In this document: in pieces, positions 37,983 to 47,520 of the stretch
How positions within the stretch are numbered: position 1 is the first letter of the stretch
How the letters are laid out: the number at the start of each line of letters is the position of its first letter
Origin: Clostridiales bacterium
GTDB lineage: Bacteria > Bacillota > Clostridia > Saccharofermentanales > Saccharofermentanaceae
Assembly (NCBI GenBank): GCA_017451265.1
Contig: JAFSPU010000006.1
Location: 1 to 64,000 of the forward strand
Length of the DNA: 64,000 nt
Direction of reading: 5' to 3'
Translations under genes and position numbers: made by a program
The notes under the pieces: generated by a model
Databases searched by the model: none
Seen by the model: the letters and a program-made list of their open reading frames with translations, nothing else
What the model was told of the DNA's origin: nothing

Positions 37983-40900
37983 ATGGAGAAATTCAGCGTA
38001 AAGAAGCCTTTTACAGTACTTGTAGCAGTAATTGCGATTATTGCTCTCGGTGCTGTGTCCATAATGAAGCTCCCGCTGGACCTGCTCCCTGAATTCAGCC
38101 TTCCGTATCTCATTGTAATAACTGCATATCCGGGCGCCAGTCCTGAGAAGATAGAGGATCAGGTCACCGTGCCTATCGAGAATGCTCTCGGTACTGTAAA
38201 CGGCGTCGTGAATGTCACGTCGTCCAGTGCTGACAGTTATTCCATGGTTCAGCTTGAATTCGCAGATGACACCGACATGAACGTCGCGATGGTCCGTATC
38301 ACGAGCGCCCTCAATGAGCTGGAAAGTTCGCTCCCTGTCGGCTGCATGACTCCTAACATAATGGAGATCAGCCTCGATATGCTCGCGACAATGTACGTCG
38401 CAGTCGAGGTCGACGGCTACGATATCTATGAGCTCACCGACTTCGTTAATAACGATGTCGTTCCTTATATCTCCAGACAGAACGGCGTCGCCAGCATCAC
38501 GACTATCGGTATGGTCGAGAAGAGCATCCAGGTAGAGCTTAACCAGGACAAGATCGACGCGCTTAACGAGAGAATCTTAAGAGAGACCAACAGTTCTCTT
38601 GCCGATGCACAGGATCAGCTTGATGATGCACAGGAAGCACTCACAGATGCGCAGAACCAGCTTGATACCGCACAGAACAATTTCGGATCCATGATGTCCT
38701 CTGCGATCTTCTCGCAGATCGACGGTCAGGCGGAGGAGATCGCCGACGGCTTGAGGGGCGGCATCGATACTCTGGTGGAGAGACTCCAGCAGGTCGAGCA
38801 GGGCATGGGCGGCCTTCAGAATATGCAGAACACCGCGCTTAACGGCCTTCAGACCAGAGTCGACGGCGCGCGTTCCACCCTGGACAGAGCCACCACCACC
38901 ATGATCCTTGCGCGCAATGCGCTTAATGAATCACAGTCAATGTTAAGCCGTGCACAGGCGGCGCTCGAGCAGGCTGCCACAGACCCGAACTTCCCTCCGG
39001 AAGAGTACAACGCTCTCGTGGAGGCGGAGGCTGCAGCTGCGGCTAACCTCATTGCGGCGCAGCAGGCTTACGATGCAGCATCGGCAGAAGTCGCTGCGGC
39101 ACAGGCAGCTTTCGATGAAGCCAACCAGGCGCTCATCAGCGCGTCGCTCGAGCTTGCGGGCATCACTCCCCAGGAGATGACGACGCTCATTAACGACCTT
39201 AACGGCATCAGAAACAACTTCACACAGTCCAGAGGCAGCATCAACGGCTCTTCTGCCACAAGCCTCATCGACACCACCCGAGGCCTGTCATCACTCATGA
39301 CGCAGCTTTCAAATCTCATCGCGCGCGTCAGAGCCGCAGATCCCGCGGGCAGCCTCACCTCTCAGGTAAACAACCTCGAGTCACAGCTTACAAACTTAAG
39401 GGGAGTCGCAGATTCCATCCCTGATATCCTGAACGGACTTCAGTCTGCAGTTGGCGGCCTCACACAGGCTCAGCTTGATGCGGCAGTTCAGTTCTCCACA
39501 GCAGCAGTCGGTCTTTCTAACGCGCAGACAGCACTGGATCAGGCACAGGCCCAGTACGATGCGGCGCGTGAGACAGCGCTTGAGAGTGCCAACGCGGACG
39601 CACTCATCGATCCTGCAACACTCTCGCAGCTTATCTACGCACAGAACTTCTCGATGCCGGTAGGCTACATCGACGACGCCAACGACGAGTCGTGGCTTTT
39701 AAGAGTAGGCGAGGAGTTCTCGAGTGCCGAGGACATCGCCAACGCGCTTCTTATTGATAACGAGACGATCGGTACCGTCCGCCTTGAGGACATTGCCGAT
39801 ATCGCAGTCATCGACACTGCGGGCGACAGCTACACCAAGCTGAACGGCTCCGACGGCATCATCCTTTGTATTTTCAAGTCTTCAAGTGCCGGTACCAACG
39901 AAGTATCCGGTACCTGTAACGACGCTCTTGCCGAGCTGAGTGAACTCTATCCCGGATTCCACTCTATCAACCTCGTTGACCAGGGCGTTTATATCAACAT
40001 GATCATCGAGAGCGTATTCCAGAGTATGCTCGTCGGTGCTATCCTCGCTATCATAATCCTCGCGCTCTTCCTGAAGGACGTGAAGCCTACGATCGTAGTT
40101 GCCATCAGCATCCCGCTGTCAGTCCTGTTCGCCATCGTCCTCATGTACTTCACGGGACTTGAGCTGAACATGATGACGCTCTCGGGACTCGCGCTAGGTA
40201 TAGGAATGCTTGTAGATAACTCGGTCGTCGTAATGGAAAACATCTTCCGACTCATAGGCCGCGGTCTGCCTGCACCGAGAGCTGCCGTGCAGGGTGCGAA
40301 GCAGGTTAGAGGCTCCATCATAGCTTCTACGCTTACGACTATCTGCGTATTCTTCCCGGCAGTCTTCGCGAGAAGTATGGTAAGAACACTGATGTACCCT
40401 CTCGCGATGTCTATCAGCTACTGTCTCGTGGCATCGCTCATTATGGCGCTCACGGTAGTGCCTTCCTCGTGCAGCACGCTGCTGGCGAAGTCGAAGCCGA
40501 AGGAGCATAAGCTTTTCGAGAAGGTGCTGGATCAGTACGGCAAGTCCTTAAGGTGGTGCCTGTCACACAAGACGATACCGCTCACAGTTGCTGTCGGTCT
40601 GCTCGCGTTCACGATAATCATGGTATTCAGAACAGGTATCATCTACATCCCTGAAATCACCACGAACGAGTTGGCGATAACTATCACAACTCCTGAAGAG
40701 ATGACGCGCGAAGAGTCGTATGCCGCTGTCGACGAGGTCATGAATGAGATACTTGAAGTGGATGGCGTCGTAGATCTGGGAATTATGGATTCCAGCAGTT
40801 CATCGAGTTTCCTGATGGCGGGCATGTCTTCTGACGAATACGGAACTTACATGTGCTACGGTCTTGCCCCTGAGGGTTCATCTGCGGAACAGATGAGTAA

Positions 40901-42338
40901 TATCGCTGATGCGATAACGGAAGCGACAGCTGACTCTGTGTGCACGGTAGATGTATCTACAGCAAGTATGGGTAACGGCAATATGCTTTCCGGTACCACC
41001 GGTATCAGTGTTGTCATCTTCGGTGACGATTACGATCAGCTTAGAGCGATAAGCGCGAGTGTGTGCGCTATTATGGCTTCAGAGCCGGGGATCGTTGACG
41101 TAACTGACAGTTTCGCTGACGGTGAGCCGACGCTGCAGGTTGTCATCGACCGAGATAAGGCGATGGAGTACGGACTTACGGTAGCTCAGATCTATGCGGG
41201 CATCGCGAGCCACACATCTTCAAGCGTTGATGCAGTTAATATCACAGTTGACGGAACTGACATGACAGTAAGTATCGTGGATAACACGGACGAGCTTACA
41301 TACGAGAATCTGATGGATATCGAGTTCGAAGCAGTCGATATGACAGCTATGTCGAGCGGCATGTCAGGAAGCATGTCGGGAGGTTCAGCAAGCTCGTTCG
41401 CAGGAGCATCTTCCGGATCATTCGATTCGCTGGCAGCTATGTTCGGTGTTGATCTTGACGAGATGGAGCAGACCGAGGTCGATGATACAGTTGCGCAGGT
41501 CGAACAGAGCGAGGATGAAGAGGCGCCTAGCGTACATACTCTGTCTGAGTTCGCGACTGTCGTAGAGACTGAGACTTCCTCATCCATCAACAGAGAGAAC
41601 CTCGTAAGATATGTAACTGTCAGCTCATCTATGGCTGACGGATATAACGCTACACTCGTGTCAAGAAGCCTCGAGCCCAGGATCGAAGAATTCAGCAGAA
41701 CACTTCCTGACGGATACACCGTAGAGCTCTCCGGTGAGTCAGAGCAGGTTAACGACCTCGTTAAGCAGATGCTTGAGATGGCGGCGCTCGCACTGCTGTT
41801 TATCTACCTCGTAATGGTAGCGCAGTTCCAGAGCCTCCTGTCACCGTTCATTATCCTGTTTACTATCCCTCTCGCATTCACGGGCGGTATGATCGGACTC
41901 CTTGTTACAGGAGAGCCGCTGTCTATGCTGTCGATGCTGGGCTTCGTTATCCTGATGGGTACCGTAGTTAATAACGGTATTGTATTCGTAGACTATACGA
42001 ACCAGCTTAGAATCGGAGGCCTCGAGAGGCGCGAGGCGCTCGTCGCGACAGGCCAGACGAGAATGAGACCTATCCTCATGACGGCACTGACGACAATCCT
42101 TGCCATGTCCATGATGATCATAGGTACGGGTATGGCTTCTCAGCTCGGTAAGGGCATGTCCATCGTTATCGCAGGCGGTCTTCTGTATGCGACACTCATG
42201 ACGTTGTATATCGTGCCTATCATGTACGATATCCTGTTCAAGCGCCCGCCGGTCAACGTCGATGTCGGCAGCGACACAGACGAAGCGATCGACGATGCTG
42301 CAGAGTATCTTGAGAAGATGGGACTTGAGAAGTCTTAA
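37983..42338 (+). CDS. RND-superfamily efflux transporter with large coiled-coil insertion (1451 aa)
   Basis: HAE1/AcrB-like permease. Typical N-terminus KKPFTVLVAVIAIIALGAVS, and LDLLPEFSLPYLIVITAYPG, GIGMLVDNSVVVMENIFRLI (membrane Asp for proton relay) and VILMGTVVNNGIVFVDYTNQ. Twelve membrane segments are expected. An insertion of about 330 residues (about 205-540) in the first outer loop is made of Ala/Gln/Leu heptads (AQDQLDDAQEALTDAQNQL) and should form long coiled coils. AcrB-type pumps normally use a separate membrane-fusion protein; none is encoded here, and the insertion might replace it. Substrate unknown. Single-gene unit. Confidence 0.85.
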   Translation: MEKFSVKKPFTVLVAVIAIIALGAVSIMKLPLDLLPEFSLPYLIVITAYPGASPEKIEDQVTVPIENALGTVNGVVNVTSSSADSYSMVQLEFADDTDMNVAMVRITSALNELESSLPVGCMTPNIMEISLDMLATMYVAVEVDGYDIYELTDFVNNDVVPYISRQNGVASITTIGMVEKSIQVELNQDKIDALNERILRETNSSLADAQDQLDDAQEALTDAQNQLDTAQNNFGSMMSSAIFSQIDGQAEEIADGLRGGIDTLVERLQQVEQGMGGLQNMQNTALNGLQTRVDGARSTLDRATTTMILARNALNESQSMLSRAQAALEQAATDPNFPPEEYNALVEAEAAAAANLIAAQQAYDAASAEVAAAQAAFDEANQALISASLELAGITPQEMTTLINDLNGIRNNFTQSRGSINGSSATSLIDTTRGLSSLMTQLSNLIARVRAADPAGSLTSQVNNLESQLTNLRGVADSIPDILNGLQSAVGGLTQAQLDAAVQFSTAAVGLSNAQTALDQAQAQYDAARETALESANADALIDPATLSQLIYAQNFSMPVGYIDDANDESWLLRVGEEFSSAEDIANALLIDNETIGTVRLEDIADIAVIDTAGDSYTKLNGSDGIILCIFKSSSAGTNEVSGTCNDALAELSELYPGFHSINLVDQGVYINMIIESVFQSMLVGAILAIIILALFLKDVKPTIVVAISIPLSVLFAIVLMYFTGLELNMMTLSGLALGIGMLVDNSVVVMENIFRLIGRGLPAPRAAVQGAKQVRGSIIASTLTTICVFFPAVFARSMVRTLMYPLAMSISYCLVASLIMALTVVPSSCSTLLAKSKPKEHKLFEKVLDQYGKSLRWCLSHKTIPLTVAVGLLAFTIIMVFRTGIIYIPEITTNELAITITTPEEMTREESYAAVDEVMNEILEVDGVVDLGIMDSSSSSSFLMAGMSSDEYGTYMCYGLAPEGSSAEQMSNIADAITEATADSVCTVDVSTASMGNGNMLSGTTGISVVIFGDDYDQLRAISASVCAIMASEPGIVDVTDSFADGEPTLQVVIDRDKAMEYGLTVAQIYAGIASHTSSSVDAVNITVDGTDMTVSIVDNTDELTYENLMDIEFEAVDMTAMSSGMSGSMSGGSASSFAGASSGSFDSLAAMFGVDLDEMEQTEVDDTVAQVEQSEDEEAPSVHTLSEFATVVETETSSSINRENLVRYVTVSSSMADGYNATLVSRSLEPRIEEFSRTLPDGYTVELSGESEQVNDLVKQMLEMAALALLFIYLVMVAQFQSLLSPFIILFTIPLAFTGGMIGLLVTGEPLSMLSMLGFVILMGTVVNNGIVFVDYTNQLRIGGLERREALVATGQTRMRPILMTALTTILAMSMMIIGTGMASQLGKGMSIVIAGGLLYATLMTLYIVPIMYDILFKRPPVNVDVGSDTDEAIDDAAEYLEKMGLEKS

Positions 42339-42491
42339 GAGAAGTCCTGAGGCTTACTTATTAAATATTAGTTAATCCTGCCTCAAGATATAAAAAATTC
42401 TTTCCTAATCGGTTATAATTGATATGTTGAGCCGTGGGTCTTACGGGCGCGCGGCCGCATATGAATTGAAGTCAGGGAAGGGGTTTGCAAC

Positions 42492-43397
42492 ATGAGTTTG
42501 GCAGAGAAGACTTTTCGTCAGGGCGAGATAATCATCAAGGAAGGCGATATCGGTAACAGTTTTTTCCAGATACTTAACGGTAAGGCAGGCGTTTATGCCA
42601 ACTACGGAAAGGGTGATCCGCTCCGTATCGCAGTCCTTGAGAAGGGCGAGTATTTCGGTGAGATGGCTATCATCGAGGAGTACCCCAGAAGCGCCACAGT
42701 TGTTGCCATCGGTAATGTTACCGTACTTGAGATCCCCGAGATTGACCTGAATTCATTCTTCGCAGAGTATCCCGACCAGATCGTGGAACTCATGAAGCAC
42801 TTAGGCTCCAGAGTGGAGTCCATGACCAAGGACTATAACGACTCCGTGGCCCTCCTGAAGGAACTGCGTGAGGACGATGAGAAGAAGAAAAAGTCCCTTT
42901 TTACCAAGATCAAGAAGCACATTGATGCTTACCAGAATAACAAGAACAAGATCTCCGATCCCGGTGAAGATCCGCTGAGTCAGGCGTTCGCCGATTTCAG
43001 AGATGATGACTCCGGCAAGACCGAGACATTCACCAAGGGCAAGATCTTCTATAGAGAAGGCGAGCCCGGCACAGGCCTGTATATCCTTAAGAGCGGTACT
43101 GTTGGAATCTACAACAACTACCACGAGAAGAATGAGGTCAAGACCGCTGAGCTGAATGCCATTGCGCTTTTCGGTGAGATGGGCCTGATGGTGGGTGAGA
43201 GCAGACTTGCCACAGCAGTTGCCGAGTCCGATGAGACTAAGGTAGAAGTCATCCATAACGAGGATCTGGAGTCCCTGTTCCAGACTAACCCCATCAAGGT
43301 GGCTATTATCCTGCGTCATCTGTCTTACAGCCTGCGTAAGGTTACCATCGACTTCCTGAATACATGTAAGGAGATCACTGAGACTTACAATTCCTGA
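42492..43397 (+). CDS. Protein with two cyclic-nucleotide-binding domains (301 aa)
   Basis: Domain 1 (residues about 5-115) has EGDIGNSFFQILNGKAGVY and EYFGEMAIIEEYPRSATV, close to the phosphate-binding cassette consensus with its Arg. Domain 2 (about 175-290) has EGEPGTGLYILKSGTVGIY and ALFGEMGLMVGESRLATAV, also with Glu and Arg. A charged coiled linker (KELREDDEKKKKS) joins them. There is no helix-turn-helix or enzyme domain, so it is not a Crp transcription factor; it may be a regulatory subunit or scaffold. GGAAGGGG precedes the ATG. Confidence 0.82.
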   Translation: MSLAEKTFRQGEIIIKEGDIGNSFFQILNGKAGVYANYGKGDPLRIAVLEKGEYFGEMAIIEEYPRSATVVAIGNVTVLEIPEIDLNSFFAEYPDQIVELMKHLGSRVESMTKDYNDSVALLKELREDDEKKKKSLFTKIKKHIDAYQNNKNKISDPGEDPLSQAFADFRDDDSGKTETFTKGKIFYREGEPGTGLYILKSGTVGIYNNYHEKNEVKTAELNAIALFGEMGLMVGESRLATAVAESDETKVEVIHNEDLESLFQTNPIKVAIILRHLSYSLRKVTIDFLNTCKEITETYNS

Positions 43398-43589
43398 CGC
43401 GCAATTAATAAAAGAAATTTGAGAGGCTGGTCGCTTGATTTAGCCTTATATAACGCGTTATTATTAATTGCTTAAGTTGATATATGGTTTATCGGTTCTT
43501 TACATAATAGTAACCATTTTCATTTTCGGGCAAATTATAATGAAAATAGGGCTTTTCCGGCCCTGAAATACAATGTCACGGGGGCAAAA

Positions 43590-45209
43590 ATGACACTAGA
43601 AACTCTCTATTCCGGTCTTGATCTCAACGATTACTATCTCGGTCAGGTTACTCAGGTATACAGAAGCTGTTCTATCGCTCAGATAGACAACCTCTCACTT
43701 ATTACCGACAGAAGTAAGTTCACGAGTTCTTTCAGAGCTAATACGATCAACAATTTCGTAGTAATCGACTCCACCGTCGGCGTCTTCCTCGGAGAGGTCT
43801 TCGAGAACAAGGCATCACGTAAGAACATCTTCGAGATGTCCTCCACAGCCGATGAGAAGCCTAATGATTATCACGAGATCAGTATCGATACCATCGCTCT
43901 CATGACCCCCGAATCCGATAAGTTTGAGCTCGCAGGCTTCAAGACACTCGGTATCACAGACAAGGTTTACCTTGCTACAAATGAAGTATATGAGCTGTTC
44001 CTGCACTCTCTGGAGTTTGGTCATGAGCAGGAAGAACCGCTTCCTCCGTTCGCTACATTCCTTAACAGATCGGAAGCCAGCGTTTCACTGAAGCCCAGTA
44101 CTTTGTTTAACCGTCACCTCGTATGTATCGGTGCTACTAACTCCGGTAAGTCCACCACGGCTCTTGCCATCCTCGATAAGGTCATCTCCACTAAGCGTAA
44201 GGCTTTGATCATTGACCCGACAGGTGAGTACAGAGACGCTTTCTCCGATGATGAGATCACCAAGCTCACACTCGGCGTAGATACTACGATCTCCCCCAGC
44301 AAGATCACCATGGAGCAGTGGGAGAAGCTGTTCGAGACTGAGAACAGCGGTCAGGGTGCCGTACTTTCCGAGGCTATCACTTCACTTCGTTACATGAAGA
44401 AGATCGGCTACGATTCTTACTATCCTAAGGTCGGTGAGAACATTGATGAGGTTCAGGAGAATCTCGCTTCCGTATCTAACGGTGATACAGACTTCAACAT
44501 CGAACTGCTCCCTGAGCAGATCCAGGCTGAGTCCGTATGTGAGCCTGACAGATCTTCAGACTACAACTTCAAGTACTGCTACGATTCACTGAAGGCTAAC
44601 TCGAATGCTTCACTCGTTCAGAAGATCCAGTATCAGATGACGAACACAAGCTTCCTGTCATTCTTCTCCAATGACCCGAGCATGTACAACCTTCTCGATG
44701 TAATCGAGGACTTCGTACATCTTCCTGAGGCTTCCCTTTACATCGATACATCCACACTCGGTGCTTCCGAGGGTATCGGTGGAATGGTTATCGACCTCGT
44801 AAGTAACTTCGTAATCTCACGTGACGATATCTGCCCCTTCATCTTCTTCATCGATGAGGTTCACAGATATGCCAAGTCCAGATATTCCGATAAGGAATTC
44901 CACGGCGGTCTCACACTCCTCGCTCGTGAGGGCCGTAAGAAGGGTATCTTCCTGTATCTGACAACTCAGAACCCTAAGGACGTATCTCCTGTCCTGTTCG
45001 GTCAGATCGGTACCATGCTCATCCACAGACTCATGCTTAACGATGAGATCCGTACGGTAGAGAGCCACCTGGACGATTACGCCATCAAGCATGTACGTAA
45101 GCTTAACCAGGGTGAAGTTATCCTGACGAGTGTTAACCTCCTGCATAACATGTTCATCCATGTTAACAAGTCGGAGAGAACTCAGTACAACAACACACCT
45201 CTCCTGTAA
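43590..45209 (+). CDS. HerA-like/DUF87 ATPase, solo (539 aa)
   Basis: An N-terminal beta-barrel-like part (residues 1-165; LGQVTQVYRSCSIAQIDN) resembles the HAS-barrel of HerA. The FtsK/HerA-type ATPase follows: Walker A GATNSGKSTT at 181-190, DPTGEYRDAF, Walker B FIFFIDEVHRYAKSRYS, the sensor LYLTTQNPKDVSP and an arginine-rich end. HerA translocates DNA, with NurA in archaea or with SIR2/DUF4297 nucleases in bacterial defence. No nuclease gene is adjacent here. TATAAT at 43536-43541 suggests its own promoter. Codon use is strongly biased (CTC, ATC, GTA), which suggests good expression. Confidence 0.83.
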   Translation: MTLETLYSGLDLNDYYLGQVTQVYRSCSIAQIDNLSLITDRSKFTSSFRANTINNFVVIDSTVGVFLGEVFENKASRKNIFEMSSTADEKPNDYHEISIDTIALMTPESDKFELAGFKTLGITDKVYLATNEVYELFLHSLEFGHEQEEPLPPFATFLNRSEASVSLKPSTLFNRHLVCIGATNSGKSTTALAILDKVISTKRKALIIDPTGEYRDAFSDDEITKLTLGVDTTISPSKITMEQWEKLFETENSGQGAVLSEAITSLRYMKKIGYDSYYPKVGENIDEVQENLASVSNGDTDFNIELLPEQIQAESVCEPDRSSDYNFKYCYDSLKANSNASLVQKIQYQMTNTSFLSFFSNDPSMYNLLDVIEDFVHLPEASLYIDTSTLGASEGIGGMVIDLVSNFVISRDDICPFIFFIDEVHRYAKSRYSDKEFHGGLTLLAREGRKKGIFLYLTTQNPKDVSPVLFGQIGTMLIHRLMLNDEIRTVESHLDDYAIKHVRKLNQGEVILTSVNLLHNMFIHVNKSERTQYNNTPLL

Positions 45210-45231
45210 TCGAAGAGTTTTTAAGCAAATT

Positions 45232-45266
45232 AAAGGACCGTCTCATGCGAGGCGGTCCTTTTTATC
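45232..45266 (+). terminator. Rho-independent terminator
   Basis: AAAGGACCG (45232-45240), 12-nt loop, CGGTCCTTT (45253-45261), then TTATC. Perfect 9-bp stem after the HerA-like gene. Confidence 0.85.
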
Positions 45267-45277
45267 TGTGATTTTGC

Positions 45278-46312
45278 TTACGGTGTATAGTAGTCAGCCC
45301 ACTCGGCGGCATTTACCATGAAGTGGAGGTTGTTATCCTCAATGCAGCCAGTGTCGATGATGTAGGTGACGCCGTTGGCATCCATCTCGCCCCAGTAGTG
45401 GTTGTTATGGCGGCGGCCGATGTGTCCGTGTACCATTCTGACGTTGTAGCCCAGGTAAGACATCATGGCGAGCATAGCGCCGTTGTACTGTGCGCACTGG
45501 CCTGTGCGGTGGTTGAAGATGGCATCGCAGTAGCTGCCGCCGACACCGCTGTAAGCGTAGTGCACGTTAAGTCTGATCCAAAGTGCCGTGTACTCGAGCT
45601 TCTCGAGGTCGGTCCACTCGGGTCTGAAGTGCTCATCCGCAAACCTCTGGCAGATGGCGTAGTCAGCCGCGGAGACTGTGACCGTGCCCGTCATTGCGCC
45701 GTTGTGCTCGCCTGAAGGATAGGAGCTTCTGGGTGTCCTGTCTGTGTGGTTCTGCAGGTAAGACCTGGCCTCGGGTGTCATGGCGCCCTCCCACCAGCAG
45801 TACTGGAAGAAGACCTCGGTGCGGCCGAAACCATCAGGTACCGAGAGGTGGTCGCCGGGGTTAACGCCAAAAGCGAGGCACTTATTCCTGAACTCGTCTG
45901 AGTCGGCAAAGCCGTTAAAGAGCATGGAGATGGATCCGTCCGGATCGAAGAGGCGGTCGTACCAGTAGTAGAAGCCGTTCTCGTCGGAAGGCCTGTCCAG
46001 GAAGACACGGTAGAATCTGTCGATCGTCTCGCTGACTTCGCTGTTTGCGGTTATGCTTAGAAACTCGTTGCTGAAGAAAAAGCCGTATGCAGCCTGCTTG
46101 CCCGTGATCTCGCCGTTGGCGAGCTTTCTGCACCAGTCGTCGTAGCCGGTGGGGTCAGGCTCGCGGCCGAGGCACTCTGAGTAAAGGTTGGACACGAAGC
46201 GTCTGATGCCGTCGGAGGGCTCCACGTCAGCGCGGATGCTGTTTCCGCAGAACACCAGTGCGAGTGCCGCCACCATCACGGCGGAAATACTCTTAATAAA
46301 AGATCTTCTCAT
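45278..46312 (-). CDS. Secreted DUF4214 and transglutaminase-like protein (344 aa)
   Basis: A signal peptide (residues 1-28, AVMVAALALVFCGNSIRA) precedes a DUF4214-type region (about 35-165) with two copies of the GREPDPTGYDDWCRKL / DRPSDENGFYYWYDRL pattern. The C-terminal 110 residues are a transglutaminase/CYZ-type domain: Cys in HRTGQCAQYNGAM, His in NHYWGEMDANG and Asp in YIIDTG give a complete catalytic triad. It probably acts outside the cell as a protease or crosslinking enzyme. GGGAGGT seven bases before ATG 46312 selects it over the TTG at 46318. Converges with the HerA gene. Confidence 0.83.
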   Translation of the reverse strand: MRRSFIKSISAVMVAALALVFCGNSIRADVEPSDGIRRFVSNLYSECLGREPDPTGYDDWCRKLANGEITGKQAAYGFFFSNEFLSITANSEVSETIDRFYRVFLDRPSDENGFYYWYDRLFDPDGSISMLFNGFADSDEFRNKCLAFGVNPGDHLSVPDGFGRTEVFFQYCWWEGAMTPEARSYLQNHTDRTPRSSYPSGEHNGAMTGTVTVSAADYAICQRFADEHFRPEWTDLEKLEYTALWIRLNVHYAYSGVGGSYCDAIFNHRTGQCAQYNGAMLAMMSYLGYNVRMVHGHIGRRHNNHYWGEMDANGVTYIIDTGCIEDNNLHFMVNAAEWADYYTP

Positions 46313-46419
46313 AAACAATACCTCCCATAAGCGTGATTATACAACATCTCAAGAAAAGGTGATAACTCGCTTTGCCTGCCTCTGCGCACCTTCATCCCCG
46401 CAGCCCCCCGCGCGTGGTA

Positions 46420-46425
46420 TATAAT
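46420..46425 (+). promoter_or_regulatory. -10 box of mnmA
   Basis: TATAAT 25 bp before the ATG; no convincing -35 (the upstream region is GC-rich). Confidence 0.4.
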
Positions 46426-46449
46426 AAGTAAACTTATGAGGAGGGCAGC

Positions 46450-47514
46450 ATGAAAGCACTTATCGCCATGAGCGGCGGCGTAGACTCATCCGTCGCGGCA
46501 TATCTTACACAGAAAGAAGGATATGAGTGCATCGGCTGCACCATGAAGCTTCATGACGACCCCGCGGTGGTGAAGGAGAACTCCCACACATGCTGCACCC
46601 TGGATGACGTGGAGGATGCGCGCGCGGTAGCTTTCAGGCTCGGCATGCCTTACTATGTCTTCAATTTCAAGGACGGCTTCCGCGAGCATGTTATAGATAA
46701 GTTTATTTACGCGTACGAGCACGGCCTCACGCCGAACCCCTGCATAGACTGCAACCGTTTTATGAAGTTCGACAAGCTCTTTGAGCGCGCTCAGGTGCTC
46801 GGCTGCGAGAAGATCGTCACGGGCCATTACGCACGCATCGAGAAGCGCGGCGACCGCTATGCGCTGCTGAAGGCACCTGATGAGAACAAGGACCAAAGCT
46901 ATGTGCTGTACTCGCTTACGCAGGAGATGCTCTCGCATGTGCTCCTGCCGGTGGGGGACCTCACCAAGCAGCAGACGCGCGCCCTCGCCGAGGAGAACGG
47001 CTTTATAAATTCCAACAAGCCCGACAGCCAGGACATCTGCTTCGTGCCACAGGGCAAGTACACTGACGTCATCCGCGAGCTCACAGGCCGCGATTATCCC
47101 AAGGGCGACTTCGTCTACACCGACGGGCGCGTCCTGGGCAAGCATGAGGGCATCATCCGCTACACCCGCGGCCAGCGCAAAGGCCTCGGCATCGCCTTCG
47201 AGGAGCCGCTTTACGTGCTGCGCGTGGACCCCGCGACTAATAATGTTTATGTAGGTCTCGAGAAGGATCTCTACTCCGACCGTCTCACAGCAGGCGACTT
47301 CATCTGGACCTGCGGCTTTATTCCCGAGGCAGGCTTCAAGTGCAAGGCCAAGATCCGTTACCGCCAGAAGGAGCAGCCCTGCGTGTGCAATCCGCTGCCC
47401 GACGGCCGCGTGGAGGTGCTCTTCGATGAGCCCCTGCGCGCCATCACGCCCGGCCAGGCCTGCGTCCTCTACGACGGCGATGAAGTCCTCGGCGGCGGCA
47501 CGATCGAGCCCTGA
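46450..47514 (+). CDS. mnmA: tRNA-specific 2-thiouridylase MnmA (354 aa)
   Basis: Thiolates U34 of tRNA-Lys, -Glu and -Gln. ALIAMSGGVDSSVAAYL is the PP-loop that activates tRNA with ATP. NPCIDCNRFMKF holds the first catalytic Cys and DSQDICFVPQGKY the second. GHYARI, RGQRKGLGIAFEEPLYVLR and the C-terminal beta domain (EVLFDEPLRAITPGQACVLY) are typical. Length is normal. GAGGAGGGC precedes the ATG. No iscS-type sulphur donor is adjacent. Confidence 0.95.
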   Translation: MKALIAMSGGVDSSVAAYLTQKEGYECIGCTMKLHDDPAVVKENSHTCCTLDDVEDARAVAFRLGMPYYVFNFKDGFREHVIDKFIYAYEHGLTPNPCIDCNRFMKFDKLFERAQVLGCEKIVTGHYARIEKRGDRYALLKAPDENKDQSYVLYSLTQEMLSHVLLPVGDLTKQQTRALAEENGFINSNKPDSQDICFVPQGKYTDVIRELTGRDYPKGDFVYTDGRVLGKHEGIIRYTRGQRKGLGIAFEEPLYVLRVDPATNNVYVGLEKDLYSDRLTAGDFIWTCGFIPEAGFKCKAKIRYRQKEQPCVCNPLPDGRVEVLFDEPLRAITPGQACVLYDGDEVLGGGTIEP

Positions 47515-47520
47515 GCTTCA

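Noticed and set aside
43590-45209. HerA-based phage defence operon
   Set aside because: No SIR2, DUF4297, NurA or other nuclease gene lies next to it, so defence cannot be claimed from this sequence.
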